From Agelas oroides (lineage: Eukaryota > Porifera > Demospongiae > Agelasida > Agelasidae), in contig OX422183.1 in the NCBI GenBank assembly GCA_949130485.1, positions 12,064,543 to 12,128,542 on the forward strand: a stretch of DNA of 64,000 nucleotides, given 5' to 3'. This document shows, piece by piece, positions 1 through 11,995 of this stretch. Position numbers and translations under genes: made by a program. Every line of letters starts with the position of its first letter. Position 1 is the first letter of the stretch. The notes beneath the pieces are model-generated. The model ran no database searches, had not been told where the DNA came from, and was given only the letters and a program-made list of their open reading frames with translations.

Positions 1-510
1 TACCTAAAAGGCAAGACTTGTTACACTCAACAGTTGAGTGGAAGGTATGTCGGTACAGTCATACATTCACAGGCTATACACTAGGTATATGTCTTCATAG
101 TGGCCTGCAGAACAAAGGTCAGTGAAGATTGCTCCTTTCCTTTCTGCCTCCTCATCACTTCAGTCCAGCTACCTGGTATCATGCAAAAGTGGGATCTGTG
201 GTGAAGATGGACTGCTCTGTGAGCGGCAGTTAAGCGCTCTGTGAGCGGCAGTTTAAGCCATCTATGACAAGTATTTAAGTCCACACTCTGTGTCAAATGG
301 TTATACCGTCTATGACAGGTAGTTAACCACTAGCTAAATTGGCCTCATACCCAGACCACTTTTTCACTCCACATGTACGGCCTGGGCATGAGGCTACCAC
401 TAACTATAGTATTATGGTAGAATTGGCCTTCCTACTAGCTAGGTATAACATGCAACTACAATCAGAATAGTTACAAGTTTAGTATGTCACCGTTACACAG
501 CTACAAGTCA
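1..510. other. Non-coding, repeat-derived sequence
   Basis: No supportable gene. The stretch around 105-200 resembles, with substitutions, the stretch around 13,047-13,130 (both begin with CAGAACAAAGGTCAGTGA), so part of it is a dispersed repeat. At about 339-395 there is a small foldback whose arms read like CCTCATACCCAGA and CTGGGCATGAGG; it belongs to the short CCTCGTTCCCAGG hairpin family seen through the window. Confidence 0.5.
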
Positions 511-512
511 AC

Positions 513-760
513 ATATGTGAGTGGTTCAAGTAAAATCCAAACTTTATGTCCTGTGACTCAAGTTCTATTAAAATTGAGGTTTACAACAATGGAAACACTC
601 ACAGGTTATTAAAGTTGCTTTTCTCCATCTACAAATGTGCAGGTATCTTACAAACTATTATATATATTACCCAGTGGGTGTTAGCCACACCCACCTTAAT
701 TGGCACGTGATTCTATGAATATCATTAATATTTGAATTTTACTTGAACCACTCATATATA
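513..760. repeat. Short inverted-repeat element (MITE-like)
   Basis: Two arms of about 24 bases, near 516-540 and 731-756, are inverted copies containing GAGTGGTTCAAGTAAAAT and its complement, separated by about 190 bases of AT-rich sequence. This is the layout of a small non-autonomous DNA element. No clear target-site duplication was found. Confidence 0.5.
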
Positions 761-1586
761 AACCTCAAGTTGATGGTTGATGTCACCGAGTGGACCCTCC
801 ATTTGTTGCAGAGCAGAAACCACTTTCACTACTAGCTGTCATCCAAGCTACTTACTAGCTACTTGACTACTGAACTGGGCAGTGTATCTCACAGATATAT
901 CAAATGAAATGCTGTACAATTGCAGTAAAAGTTAAAGCCATGCAGCATAGTGGCCATGCAGCTAGGAGTACAAGGGGATCCTTTTACCATTTCCTAACAT
1001 TTCATGACTTCTAGTCCAAAATGTAGTTGCAGTTGCACTTCTGGAGACGGAATTGGGTGGAGAGTCCTCTGAGATCTGAAGACTATGTACATTGATGTCA
1101 AGTGGAAGTGCCAGAAGCATGGCTAGCTAGCTACCTCCACTCTGTTCCAGGTTCCTTTTTCTGTTTACTTGCCATTAACACAAAAACTGCCAACTTCAGG
1201 ATTCCAGAGACAACGGAATAAAGTTTTATTTAACCACCCCACAACTTTGAACCCCCATTCTATAGAAGTATTGTAAACTTCAATTCTGTATTCAACACAT
1301 CTTGCTTTACCTGACATGCCTGATGTGCATGTAAGTACAGAATACTTCATCTGAATCTTACATAGTAGCTATTTGCCACCATGGGGTGGAGAGCTGGAAC
1401 ATCAAACTGCTGAATATGTGTGCGTGTGGTCACTGGGTGTCTTCTTACAAGTCATCCAGGGCAGATTTTGTTTTAAAGAGAGCATCAACTAACTATTTTG
1501 CTATTATGGCACTGATTAAGGGATGAAACTGTCTCTGCATGTTTGGCGGAAGTGGGGCTGTTCATCGTTGCTGCGCGCGGTCGGCA
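761..1586. other. Gene-free stretch
   Basis: Only short open frames occur here, including a 61-codon minus-strand frame at 1165-1350. None shows a recognisable domain or a convincing splice context. No repeat structure is obvious. Confidence 0.4.
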
Positions 1587-1594
1587 GTAGACAC

Positions 1595-1974
1595 TAGTCT
1601 CGCAAGCCAGACCCACTTCCGCAAAAAGGGAAAGGTCTGGTGAACCGCCTTGTCCCACCGGAATGCAATTAAGTGGATGACGTAACCAGGTTTCGAATAA
1701 TGCACTGTTGTTGCGGAGTAAACACGCTTCTGAGAAGTATAGTCGAAGTGTTTTTACAGCTCCTGCCGTGAGTAGCGGAAAAAATGTCCTAGCTCTTTTT
1801 CGCCGTTTTCAAGACTGCTATTGCTATTCAAACAGTGACGTAATGCGTCATGTGACAAAATACTGAACGTGTTTGATGTGTTTGTACCGCACTGTAGAGT
1901 GCATGCGTCGGGATACGGGTTGTATACGCAGTTCACCAGACCTCTTGCGGAAGTGGGTCTGGCTTGCGAGACTA
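1595..1974. mobile_element. hAT-like MITE, copy 1
   Basis: Terminal inverted repeats begin TAGTCTCGCAAGCCAGACCC and close with the complement. The element is flanked by the 8-base direct repeat GTAGACAC (1587-1594 and 1976-1983), the right copy being one base off the terminus. An 8-bp duplication is typical of hAT-superfamily elements. It carries no transposase. Its interior closely matches the copy at 10,055-10,672. Confidence 0.8.
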
Positions 1975-2242
1975 GGTAGACACTATTAAGTTTTATTTCG
2001 ACTTAGCCAGTAGCAAGACTTAGGATGAGTCTCAGTCTTCCTATAGTGGTGCAGAGATATAAATCAGTATGTATATTGTACCAGTGGTGTAGGCAGGATT
2101 CTGTAGATACTTAGGCACAGCATGATCTCTGAATTGAGCCATCCTGAAGCCATTTTTAGACCATTGCCATCTGCCAAGAACACTTCTTACCATACCTACA
2201 CTAGTAGCTATGTGCACACAGTATCTCGATCCCTATCAAGCG

Positions 2243-2345
2243 GACAGTAAGCATGCATGCAAACAAGGTGGCATAGACAAGTAAGGAAGGTGCTTCCATC
2301 CTTACTTGTTGATGCATCTGCCACCTTGTTTGCATGCTTACTGTC
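2243..2345. repeat. Long near-perfect hairpin
   Basis: A stem of roughly 45 bases starting GACAGTAAGCATGC folds onto its complement with a loop of only a few bases near 2291-2296. A few bulges interrupt the stem. It could be a foldback element or give a hairpin RNA; no open frame is involved. Confidence 0.6.
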
Positions 2346-3250
2346 TGTGTCATCGCTGGTGCAGTATACATACAATATTGTTTTACCTGGGCACTCTCAA
2401 TTCAGCAGGGTTTAGGCCTGCATGGGCCCTGGTGTAGCTAGCTATGCCATTGCATGCAATGCAGCACCATGTGTCACTTTCAGTACTTCTTTTGATTTTC
2501 TAGGTGTTTGACATCTTAGCAGCGTCACACTGTGCCCTAATGGAGGTAAGCTTGTATTGAATACTTGCATGTAGTAGTTTGTAAGCAAACATTAGCCAAA
2601 CATACCATGAAATGGGGCTGCTAATTCAGTGAGGTTCTTGATTGTGTCTTGAACTTCTGATTGTATGGGTGGAGGTTGTTGTCTCCACTCAAAGAAGTAT
2701 TGTTGCTATTACACTGTCTGTGCATGGATGCAGCATCGTTTTAGCCAGTTGTGTCTAACCAAACTTCTTCTTGGGTTCCTGAGTAGCAAAATGAACCCCT
2801 TTTGAAGGACATGCTAGAATTGCAGGGCATTTGACTATGACCAATTTCAATATACTAATCTCCCCCTAAAATGAAGACACCTTGCTAATTGAAACACATA
2901 TTTCGGTCTGCACTTCACTAAATCATTTCAGATTTCATGTACCTACATGTAGCTATGCTGCTGGGGAGATCAGTCATTTCCAGTGCAAAAGAAACATTGA
3001 TACGTCAACTAGCTTTACCAATGAAAAGAAAGGTAGCTACCTTGTTGCTTTCAATCTTTGGCAATGCATTTTCCAATTGTTGGTGCTCAAATACAACATC
3101 ACTGTTCCTGTAAAAGAATTATTGATAGCCAAATGGATGAAAAGGAAGGAAAATACTGATGGTAGATGGGGTCACACACGTATTTGCATCTGTCTTTTTG
3201 CTTTTAAGGTGACCCCACTAGTTCTGCATTGAGGGGATCATCCTTTAGCC
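2346..3250. other. Gene-free stretch
   Basis: A 116-codon plus-strand frame (2882-3232) is the only long open frame. It has no recognisable domain and lies in AT-rich sequence, so it is probably chance. No tandem or inverted repeat stands out. Confidence 0.35.
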
Positions 3251-3254
3251 TTAG

Positions 3255-5133
3255 TCATTTGGGTTGTATTGGATATCCTGTGTTGATCTTTTGCTTCAGT
3301 TCTTGTGTCGATGTGTCAGCTGATTTGCTCATGCTATGAGTTTTGCTTTTCTCTGATACTCTGACACCATCTCCTTCATCAAGTTCTTGAGAATGGGTAG
3401 CTCCTCTGCCTCGCAGATGGAAGGTGTTAATAGCAGCTGTAAATGGCTTTCTCTGCACAATTTCCAAGATGGTTATGTCATCAACCATGAAAACAGCTCC
3501 ACTGCACTTGGCAAGTTCATCCCCCAACTGCTTTAGGAGGCGAAGCAGTTTGGAGCCAGCTGTTTGATGGAGTGGTATTGGAGTTGACATAAATAGAGCT
3601 GACTTGTCCTCTTCAACAAGACATAGCTAAATCGGAGTGTTCATCCTGTAGTATTGTGAGGGAGAGAGGTAAGCCTTCCCACCTCCACTTGAAATTCAGC
3701 CGTGGGTAGTATGCTTGATTGTGATCAGATGGCTTGCTGGTTATCACACCTACATTGAGGTGTTTGGGTATCAACTCTTCCACCCAAGGTTTTAGGGAAA
3801 GCCTTACAGCCCTTTGGTTCAGCAATGAATCTTGTTACGAGCTCAGCATCAGCAACTATCGGTGGAAGCAGCGTCATGGTCAGTAGGTCAGTGACCAAGA
3901 ATGGGTTGTGTGCAGGTAAATGACCACTCATCATTGGTATTGGATTTCCAAAACTTGCACACCATTACAAGAGTCAAACCTGCAAACTTGCTTTACATCC
4001 AGATCGTCTAGTTTCAAGTGATGAGCGATTTTTCTTCCCAAGGCAGAGTGACTTCAATATGTACATGCAAGCACTTATATAAGCATGTGTATGTGTAGAG
4101 CTTCCCTTCCATCTTCATCACTTCTGTCTCCCTTGACCGTGTGTACCTCTGCTTCCTGAGCAAATTGTGTGTTCAAATCCCATCTGTGAATCGCTGAAAC
4201 CAATCTTCCCAGTTGTGGACACTGTAAGGCACCATGTACCCCGTTACATATGGCTCATTCATTTCTCCAGGTCTTGAGGAGTAGCACTTCATCTGGAGAC
4301 CTTGTAGTTCCAGGCAACATTGTGGGAGTTCTGACCCTGTTGAGGTAACTTTGTTCATGTAGAATCCATTTGCACTATCATGATGCATTTCTTGTCGACA
4401 TTTTGTGGTATTGGTCCCATTTTGTTCACATTCACAGCATGCAGTTTCCCGAACAGCCTTGTGCACCAGCCGACAGTACTCTGCCCCTCTCTTGTTCTTG
4501 TAGCAATAGATACAGCAACCTAGTATATGTGTATCTGTTTCAGAGCATAGTTGAGAAAGGTTGCAGGTTGATATTGAATTCTTGTCATGATCATCAGGGA
4601 CCGCCTCACTTGCTGCTTTGACTTCCCTCACTCCTTTAAAAATTTGCTGGCAACATCTGGCATCAGCCTGAATTTTCTTTAGTATGGGCATCAACTTTGG
4701 CCTTCATTGGCTTGCACCTTCTTAGCTTTCTCCTTTCCAGTTGTTGTCTCTGAATTGCATTTATTCTTTTGTTTTTCTCCTTCCATGTGTTGTTTCTGAG
4801 CTGCTTTGTATTCTGTCCACAGAGTAGCTCTTTAGTCTTCGTCTTTGAATTGCTCTGATGGCTTCATTCAAAACTCCTGTGCTATACTCAGAAGGGGAGG
4901 AATTGGCAGCAGGTACCAGTAAAAAGGTCAGCCTAGCCCAGCCTAGTTCAGAGGATGTTGGACATTGCATGGTCCCATACGGGATAAAATCTTGGAGCTG
5001 GACAAAGAAAGCTTGCTGATAGTTTTGTTGTAAAATACAGAAGCCGATCTGAGCCTGATCCCCGAGCAAAACTCAACAGGATAGCAGAAAACACCAGTTT
5101 AGTTACTTGGTTCAGGAATGTAATTAAGTGCAC
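3255..5133 (-). pseudogene. Unrecognised, possibly broken coding region
   Basis: Several minus-strand open frames lie in a row: 4948-5133 and 4761-5069, 4173-4694 (173 codons, Cys-rich), 3725-3934, 3613-3825 and 3255-3590. They lie in different frames. Between the 3613 and 3255 blocks, a single-base shift near 3625 would join a segment ending with DLAMS to one reading VEEDKSALFMSTP, so this looks like one reading frame broken by a frameshift. The predicted peptide is hydrophilic with clustered cysteines (for example CCIYCYKNKRG and CCECEQNG). I do not recognise the family. A degraded transposon gene or a host gene fragment are both possible, and chance frames cannot be excluded. Confidence 0.3.
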
Positions 5134-5992
5134 ATTAAATTACATTCCTGAGCCAATTAGCACTATGCCTTTGAAGAGCCTCTGAAAGGAAACCACGGAA
5201 AGAGGCTAGTATCATGGCGTACGGTAGTATCATGGCGTACGGTAGTACGCCATATGTAGGGATGACCCCGAAAAAAAATGGCGGCCACATTAAAAGTGCA
5301 CCAATGACACGCTCGAAATGTCTACGTTAGATTAGTCAAAGGCCTCTATGAGCCATATCAGGCATTACCGAGTGCTTCCATGAGCAACGGGACCATTAAC
5401 TTTGCTGGAGAGCATCGCTGAAGTACCGGACCGGCAAGTCGCTAAAACGGGCAAATCGTCTATCTTCTGACTTTCCTTCTTTCTTTCTTTCTTCTGTCAG
5501 TGTAACTGTCAGCCAGGCAAGCACGATAACGGCTGAAGCTATTACAGCGATTCAAACGCGAAAAACCAGCATAAATCACCGGGTATTGCACTCACTACTT
5601 ATCGTTATCGTAGAACTCGAACTATTCTACAGTGATTCTCAAGCACTCCGATGTTAATACTTAGTGCTATACGCCATTTTGTTGCAATAACATTATTCAT
5701 AGCGCATACGCCCCCGGAAGAGCACGTGTTTAGATCTAGCTTACCGTGAAAGATAGACAGCAACAGCCGAAGTCAGGTGGTATATAAACGCATGCAAACA
5801 GACATAGAGGGGTTGTGCATGTTTCCAGGAGAAGTATTATAAGGTATGTATTGCTAGAGCTGCTGTAAATGAAAGTGTATGTGAGGACTCCCACAATTAG
5901 CACATGCAGTTTGCAAGTGCAGCAGTTTCTACTTCCATTTAGACCGTAGCTGAAGTCAATTTGGGTTATATGACTAGCAACTGACTAGATTA
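5134..5992. other. Gene-free stretch with small repeats
   Basis: Contains a duplicated ATCATGGCGTACGGTAGT at 5213-5248 and a CTTT-rich tract near 5471-5492. No gene is supportable. Confidence 0.4.
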
Positions 5993-6078
5993 CCTAGATA
6001 CGAGGTATACTTGATGGTTAAAACACTAGCTGGTACTTGCCAGCTAGTGTTTTAACCATCAAGTTATTCGTATCTAGG
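5993..6078. repeat. Long hairpin
   Basis: The arms start CCTAGATACGA and continue ACTTGATGGTTAAAACACTAG, closing on a very short loop near 6035. Pairing is nearly perfect apart from a few unpaired bases near 6004-6008 and 6065. It is too symmetrical to be chance and is either a foldback element or a hairpin-RNA precursor. Confidence 0.65.
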
Positions 6079-6660
6079 TGGGCTATATGACTTAGAACAC
6101 TAGCCACTGATATTCAATTTTTATTGTCAACTTTCACATTTTCAATTTGCTTGTTATAGTCATTTACAACAATGCATATAGTACACATACAATGTTTACT
6201 GCAAGTTGATGGTAGCATTTTGGCTGGTGTCTTCTTAACATCCTCCTTTTGTGTTGTGCCTCTGAGTTTTCTCCAACGCAGCAAGTAGGACCCTATTGGT
6301 AGCTTGGTATACTCGAACTGCTCTAGTGCAGCTAGTAGCACTGAGTCAACAGTGCATGGCTTCATTCAAAAACTTTTGCACTAGAGGAGGAGGCCACAGA
6401 AACTGGTGGTTGTTCAGCTCCATATAGACCCCTATATGCTCTGGTTTCAAACGGATTTAGACTATAGCTATACTCACCATCAAACTGTTCCTGTATGGGG
6501 TCTTACGACTCAATACTCTGTGGTGACAGTCTATGGAGAGTTTTTCGGTGAACCCATTAGTAGTCCACATGAAGTGAGCGCGGGATTTATAAGCTTGCAT
6601 GCAAAGCCTCATTAAACTCCTAATAAACTACCAAAAAAAACCCAAAACAGCAGGAACAAA

Positions 6661-7471
6661 TCACAAAAAAGTTTTCTGAATGAAAACAAGCGCATGTAGG
6701 GATGGAACCCTCAAAAACCAACCAAACTAGATGGGAATGACACCACAACAATTTCACACCATCCCTACATCTTGTGCCATTTTGCCAACTATGCACACCA
6801 CAAAACTCTCTACATGCACTTAGTCTATTCACATGCACCCACTAAATGCACTGAACAATATACAGCCTTCTACATAAAAGACAATCCATATATGCCATGT
6901 CCAGCAGCAATAAAATTTCACAACATAACTTACCCCAACATACCATACAGACCCAGCTCATGCACTCCACAGTTTCTACATTCAAGACTAGCCTCGCAAG
7001 CCAGACCCTTTCCGTTCCACAGCACTGATCGCTTTCAGTATCGGCACGCAGAGGAACTAAGAATCGTCATAAATCCAAAGTGAAATTGTAAACCCAAACA
7101 TCAAACTTCTTCCCTCCGCGTGCCGCATACTGAAAGCAATCAGTGCTGCGCGGAAAGGGTCTGGCTTGCGAGACTACTTCAAGACAGACCATATCTGCCA
7201 TGCTCAGTATAGCAACTACATTGCAGCCACCCACAACATAACTCACTCCCCATACACATTAACATGCAGTCCACACCCAGCACTACCCACCCCACTGCCT
7301 CCACAACCCTCCTATGCACACAACTAACAAACACAAAGCATAGTTGGCAAAATGGCACAAGATGTAGGGATGGTGTGAAATTGTTGTGGTGTCATTCCCA
7401 TCTAGTTTGGTTGGTTTTTGAGGGTTCCATCCATACATGCGCTTGTTTTCATTCAGAAAACTTTTTTGTGA
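6661..7471. mobile_element. Foldback element with 133-bp arms
   Basis: The segment 6661-6793 is repeated in inverted orientation at 7339-7471 with few differences; the outer ends read TCACAAAAAAGTTTTCTG. The interior contains a separate hAT-like MITE at 6989-7176, so there were at least two rounds of insertion. No transposase frame lies inside. The open frames at 6772-7083 and 7264-7536 run through the repeat and are not genes. Confidence 0.75.
6989..7176. mobile_element. hAT-like MITE, copy 3 (short)
   Basis: It has inverted ends TAGCCTCGCAAGCCAGACCC and the complement, and an 8-base direct repeat TTCAAGAC at 6981-6988 and 7178-7185. Again one extra base separates the right end from the repeat, as in the other copies. 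It is nested inside the foldback element at 6661-7471. Arms extend inward (CACTGAT...CTTTCAGTAT) so most of the element is self-complementary. Confidence 0.8.
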
Positions 7472-7604
7472 CTTGTAATATATTAATATCTAGGTTACTT
7501 ACTAGAATGAGTACATATAATGGTCCAAAATACTGAGTGGTCACCATATACCTGTTGTTAAGCCACTCATTCACTTGTTGTGTTTGTGCTTTGTTTTTGT
7601 GTAG

Positions 7605-8749
7605 GTCTTGCAGTACATGTGAACAAATACTTTGGTGGGAACTGAGGAAGTTGTTGCTGTTGTCTTGGAAGATACTGCTAAAGAACTTTCCTTCCCCTCT
7701 ACAAAACCAAAAAACTTCAATAGAGGCTGGTGAGTTTGGGGTCCACAAAAACATTTCAAGAGACTTTCTACTCCCAACAGCTAACACCACAACCATCGTG
7801 AGGGGGAAAACTGCAATCAAAAGGAAGTGTTGTGCAGTGAAACTAAGCAGCCTTCCAAAAGAGACCCAGCTGCAGCTAAAGAGTGGTAAGCTCACAATCA
7901 CATTTCCAATTCATCTATTTTCTTCTTACTTTCCTATTCCATGTCTTATGTTGCTCAAAGGTGAGGGGAAAGAAAGCTTTTTTTTCTACTCAAGTGGAAA
8001 GAAAATGGCTCCAAGCATGCCTTGTTAACTCGAGGTCCCCATAAATTAAAAGAGTATTAGGACCACTGAAAGCTTCATTAAAGTAGCATTCCCTTATTGC
8101 CCTCCATGTTTTTATACAATAGGTACATCTCCAATGAAAACTCACTGACTTACAAGTGCAATTCTAAGACCACTATGTACAATTATGTACTGACTTTCAA
8201 GTTACTGGATGCATCTTGAGAGGAAAAAATTATGACAGTAAAGTGACAGTTTGTAGCTGCATGGCCATCAGATCATTTGGAGTTGCACCACTGTGTTAAG
8301 GGGTACAGGAGACAATGGTGTGACAGGAACCGTTCAGGCACCTTCCAGTCCATCTCTCCCGGAAGAGTACAATCACCGACACAGTCCATCTCAGTCACCC
8401 CTGGAAGATGACCACCCAGTGAAGCTGCCCCAGGACCAACGCCGTCACCATCAACACTTCCTCAGTCACCCCTGGGAGATCGTAATCCACAGATGCCGTT
8501 TTCAAGGGTCATCTTGATCAAATGCCGTCTTCCCTAACACTTCACGGTCCAGCTCAGTTGCCCATGGCAGATCAGGACCCATGCACTAAGCCATCCCATG
8601 ACCAAATGTCGTCACCCCGAACACCTCGTGCTGCAGCTCAGTTTCCCATGGCAGTTCAACAAATTCCCAAGAGAAGATACCAAACAAGGTCAAGGGGAGA
8701 GGTGCCACCATTCACTAAAAGACTCTGCAAAGGAACTGACATTATTTAG
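7605..8749 (+). CDS. Putative multi-exon hypothetical gene (3' part)
   Basis: Three plus-strand blocks look like exons. A block near 7640-7730 reads EEVVAVVLEDTAKELSF and is followed by a GTGAGT donor at 7730. A block near 7760-7885 reads RDFLLPTANTTTIVRGK and ends on a GTAAGC donor. A Pro/Ser/Gln-rich block at 8320-8749 ends with KRRYQTRSRGEVPPF and a TAG stop. The last block is open in two frames (8293-8517 and 8522-8749), so either another intron or a frameshift lies near 8517. The basic, proline-rich C-terminus suggests a disordered tail. No family is recognised, no start was found, and a degraded mobile-element gene is an alternative. Confidence 0.25.
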
Positions 8750-9742
8750 TTCTCTGTAATCACTTCCACTGTGACATTGTAAATGCGAGAACTTTATATT
8801 TTACTTCCTCCATTATACATTATATGTTGCGTGAACTGCAATGTTGCAGTCCATGCACACAATTATAATACAGGCATGTTATGTATGCTTGCCATGCTGT
8901 CTATGCTTTTATATACCTACCTTTGTCCAATTTCTGCTTATCATTGTTAATGCACCTATCAAAGTTTATATGCATTGGCAGTTGATGGGGATTATGTTGG
9001 GGTTTGACTGAAGACAGTGCCCCAATAGTCGGGAATCTGATTACCTTAGACTGCATAGTTGAACTGTATTATTATTATTATTATTATTAGGATTGCTATT
9101 CGCAGTGAAAGTGGAACCCCTCTATAACGGACACCATTGGGAACCAACATTTTGTCCCTTATAGCGAGGTGTCTCCAACTCAGAGGCTTCCGGTATATTT
9201 CCGGTAGGCGTGGTATGCGTAATCGGGCTGTTGAGCACAACGTGGCTGCGTTTTCAGAACTCTATTTTGCTGGACGCTGGCAGGGAAAGCTAACCAAAGG
9301 CTATTACTACGAGTAACAGCACTAATCTAATGTCAAGTTGTTAACTACAGCAGCGATGGTGGACAATCTTGCTGAAAAGGGTACAGGCATGCATGTTTTG
9401 TTATGTATGCTTGCCGTGCCATTTATGCTTTTATATACCTACGTACCTTTGTCCAATTTCTGCTTATTATTGTTAATGCGCCTATCAGTTGATGGAGGGT
9501 TTGACTGCAGATAGTGCCACAATAGTCGGGATTTGATTACAGTGTCTGCCCGGATATAGGGTCAATTGATGTCAATCAGTAGTCAAACCCCCACCTTGCC
9601 CCACTATATCCTGATTTGGGGGTGGGGTCATGGGGCATAACATTGATAGATGCGTAATTTCTGGCATGCCCAAGTGACTCTTTCCTGGCAGATCATCAAT
9701 CCCAGTCTCATTCTCGTCGCTCACCCAGTGTTGCCCATGACA
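8750..9742. other. Gene-free stretch with simple repeats
   Basis: Includes a short TTA microsatellite (about 9068-9090). Similar sequence occurs twice, at about 8878-9040 and 9386-9540 (CATGTT/TTATGTATGCTTGCC, later CCAATTTCTGCTTAT), indicating a local or dispersed duplication. No gene. Confidence 0.5.
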
Positions 9743-10054
9743 AATTTAGAAGGGGAGGCTGTCTTTTCACCCAATCCCATGCGGATCACGTGATAGGCCT
9801 CCAGGACGAAAGGTCATTGATGAGGGCAGATGTGTTGGAGACTGCGCTTGCGAACAGCAGGACCTGCGTGTTCTCCTCAACAGGTAAGGCAGTTTATAGA
9901 TTTAGTGATGTTTTACTTTACGTGTAAATGAGAGAGGGTAGCATACTGGGATGGGGACAAGGATTAATTCCTGCTCTTGTGTATGAATACAAGAGACTTC
10001 TTACCACATCTGGCCACTTTTGTCTGCTCCCCAAACCTCCTGGTAGATTGTAAG

Positions 10055-10672
10055 TAGTCTTGCAAACCCGACCCATTTCCGTAAGAGAAGGGAACGGTCT
10101 AGTGAACTGCGTATACAAGCCGTGTCCCACCGGAATGCAATTAGCTGGATGACATAACCAGATTTCAAATAATGCACTCTTGAATTACCTGTTGTGGAGT
10201 AAGCACGCTCGCCGAGAAGTATAGTCGAAGTGTTTTATACAGCTTCTGCAGTAGTGTAAAAGATTCCCTAGCTCTCTTTTGCCATTTTCAAGACTGCTAT
10301 TGCTACTCATGTTGGTGACTTTAAAACATGCACTCTCAGTAAGAACTCTTTTCTTGGTTATTATGTAATCTGTACAACTCTTATTCATTATTATGTAATC
10401 TTGTAAACCACAATTATTCACCTCTAGAACATTCTAGAACTCAGTTATCCCATCACGTGATATGCCTCATGCTGGTTTTATGGCTTCATGGCACATTGTT
10501 GGCAATACTAATCTTGAATTCCGACAACTCAAACAGTGACATAATGCGTCATGTGACAAAATACTGCAATGTGATTTTACCACACTGTACAGTGCGGCGG
10601 GACACAGCTTGTATACGCAGTTCACCATACCCTTCCCTTTTCTTGTGGAAGTGGGTCGGGCTTGCGAGACTA
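10055..10672. mobile_element. hAT-like MITE, copy 2, itself interrupted
   Basis: Ends TAGTCTTGCAAACCCGACCC and the complement; 8-base flanks ATTGTAAG (10047-10054) and ATTGTGAG (10674-10681). The interior matches copy 1 at 1595-1974 except for an insertion of about 220 bases (10,310-10,531) bounded by ACTCA on both sides, a likely 5-bp duplication from a third nested element. Confidence 0.78.
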
Positions 10673-11132
10673 GATTGTGAGTGTGGCAAGAAGGAAAGGG
10701 AAGATTTCATAGGACTGATAGTGGGTGACTGGGTGTGCCTTTGTGCTAAAGTGTGTCCTCATCACATCACACAAGTGGTTTTAAAAGTGTAAGACCCAGT
10801 GAAAGTAAAATGCAGACAGAAGCATAAACATAATTAGCATAAGGCCCTTCTAAGGGAGAATCTACAAACTATTTTTTCCAAAATAATATCACTGTGACGT
10901 TGTGACCCCTCCTCATAACGTCATGCATACTGTCGACTTTTGATGAGACACCACCCTCAAATATCAGCCGCACAATCTGAAGCTCTGAGTGAAAAGTCAT
11001 CGATAGGAGCCTTGGGTAATTATCCATCCACCTAGTTGGAATAACTTAATCCTATGCACATATATTTACTACTTTATTTGGTATGTATACACAGGTGTCC
11101 TGTTATCACAAGTGTCCAGGATTTGATTAGTC

Positions 11133-11333
11133 TCATTCCCAGACTATTTATCCACACAGGGAGGGAAAAATAGTCTGGTCAATAGCCTATTCTGTTTTTG
11201 TTCCTTGCGGTTTAAAAATTGGTGATGCAATGTGATTGGAACACCACCATCGTGGTGCTTGGATCAAAAACGGAATAGACCATTGACCAGACTTTTTTCC
11301 CTCCGCGTGTTGAACAACTGTCTGGGCACGAGA
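11133..11333. mobile_element. Short foldback MITE
   Basis: The outer ends read TCTCATTCCCAGACTATTT and, inverted, TGTCTGGGCACGAGA. The interior arms (AATAGTCTGGTCAATAGCC and its near-complement) also pair. It belongs with the CCTCGTTCCCAGG-type hairpins and is nested in the non-autonomous Mutator-like element. Confidence 0.65.
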
Positions 11334-11995
11334 CGGAGTTGATAGAAACTTTTCTATATTTGTCTTTGCAGATTGAGAAGTGTAGAAGCTTCAGTCAAGA
11401 TCTGCCTGTTGTATCCTCCCACGTGAAGACCTAACATATGATGGTTACATGCAAGAGTTCTGTGCATGCTGTCATGTTGTATGTAGTCATTTTTGTATCC
11501 AGTCAATTTTTGTTAGCCTCAGTCCTTCTTACTCCAGTGCTTGTCAGCCGTACTGCAAGAAAATAACGCATGATTAGAAGGCCTGGGTATGAGGATGTTT
11601 TTTTTTTGTTTGTTTTTTCTTTGTAAGTATTCATGGTCAAATTTTACAGTCAGTTCTGATTTGGATCAACTTGCATGGTTGAATTTCAGCTGAACAACTT
11701 ACAGTAAAACGTAACCAGTAAAACAAGACTTTAGTAATATCAGCCTTATTCTTTATGCAGGCAGGCTACTTTAGTAAAGAACATAATTATAACGTCATGT
11801 ACTAACGCTGAAAGAAGTCATCTAGCTAGTTCCGTGCTGCACGAGTCTAGCCTAGCCTAGGTCCAAACTGACGTAGGAAACTGAGAGCGCTAGTGACTAG
11901 CCCGACTTCACCGTGCAAGTTGCACCGGAAGTCACATATCAATTAGGGCGGTACCACATGGGATTGGGTGAAAAGACAGCCTCCCAATTTAGAAG

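Larger units (their letters stand above)
9753..11985. mobile_element. Non-autonomous Mutator-like element
   Basis: The two ends carry the same inverted terminal sequence, GGGAGGCTGTCTTTTCACCC, as the full-length Mutator-like transposon at 43,327-48,382; the left end matches that element's left end for about 40 bases. It is flanked by a perfect 10-base direct repeat AATTTAGAAG (9743-9752 and 11986-11995), within the length range known for Mutator elements. It encodes no transposase. It hosts nested elements at 10,055-10,672 and about 11,133-11,333. It is probably mobilised in trans by a transposase like the one at 43-48 kb. Confidence 0.88.

Noticed and set aside
7449..7901. 150-codon minus-strand frame
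   Set aside because: Opposite strand of the putative plus-strand exons and partly within the foldback arm; no recognisable domain.
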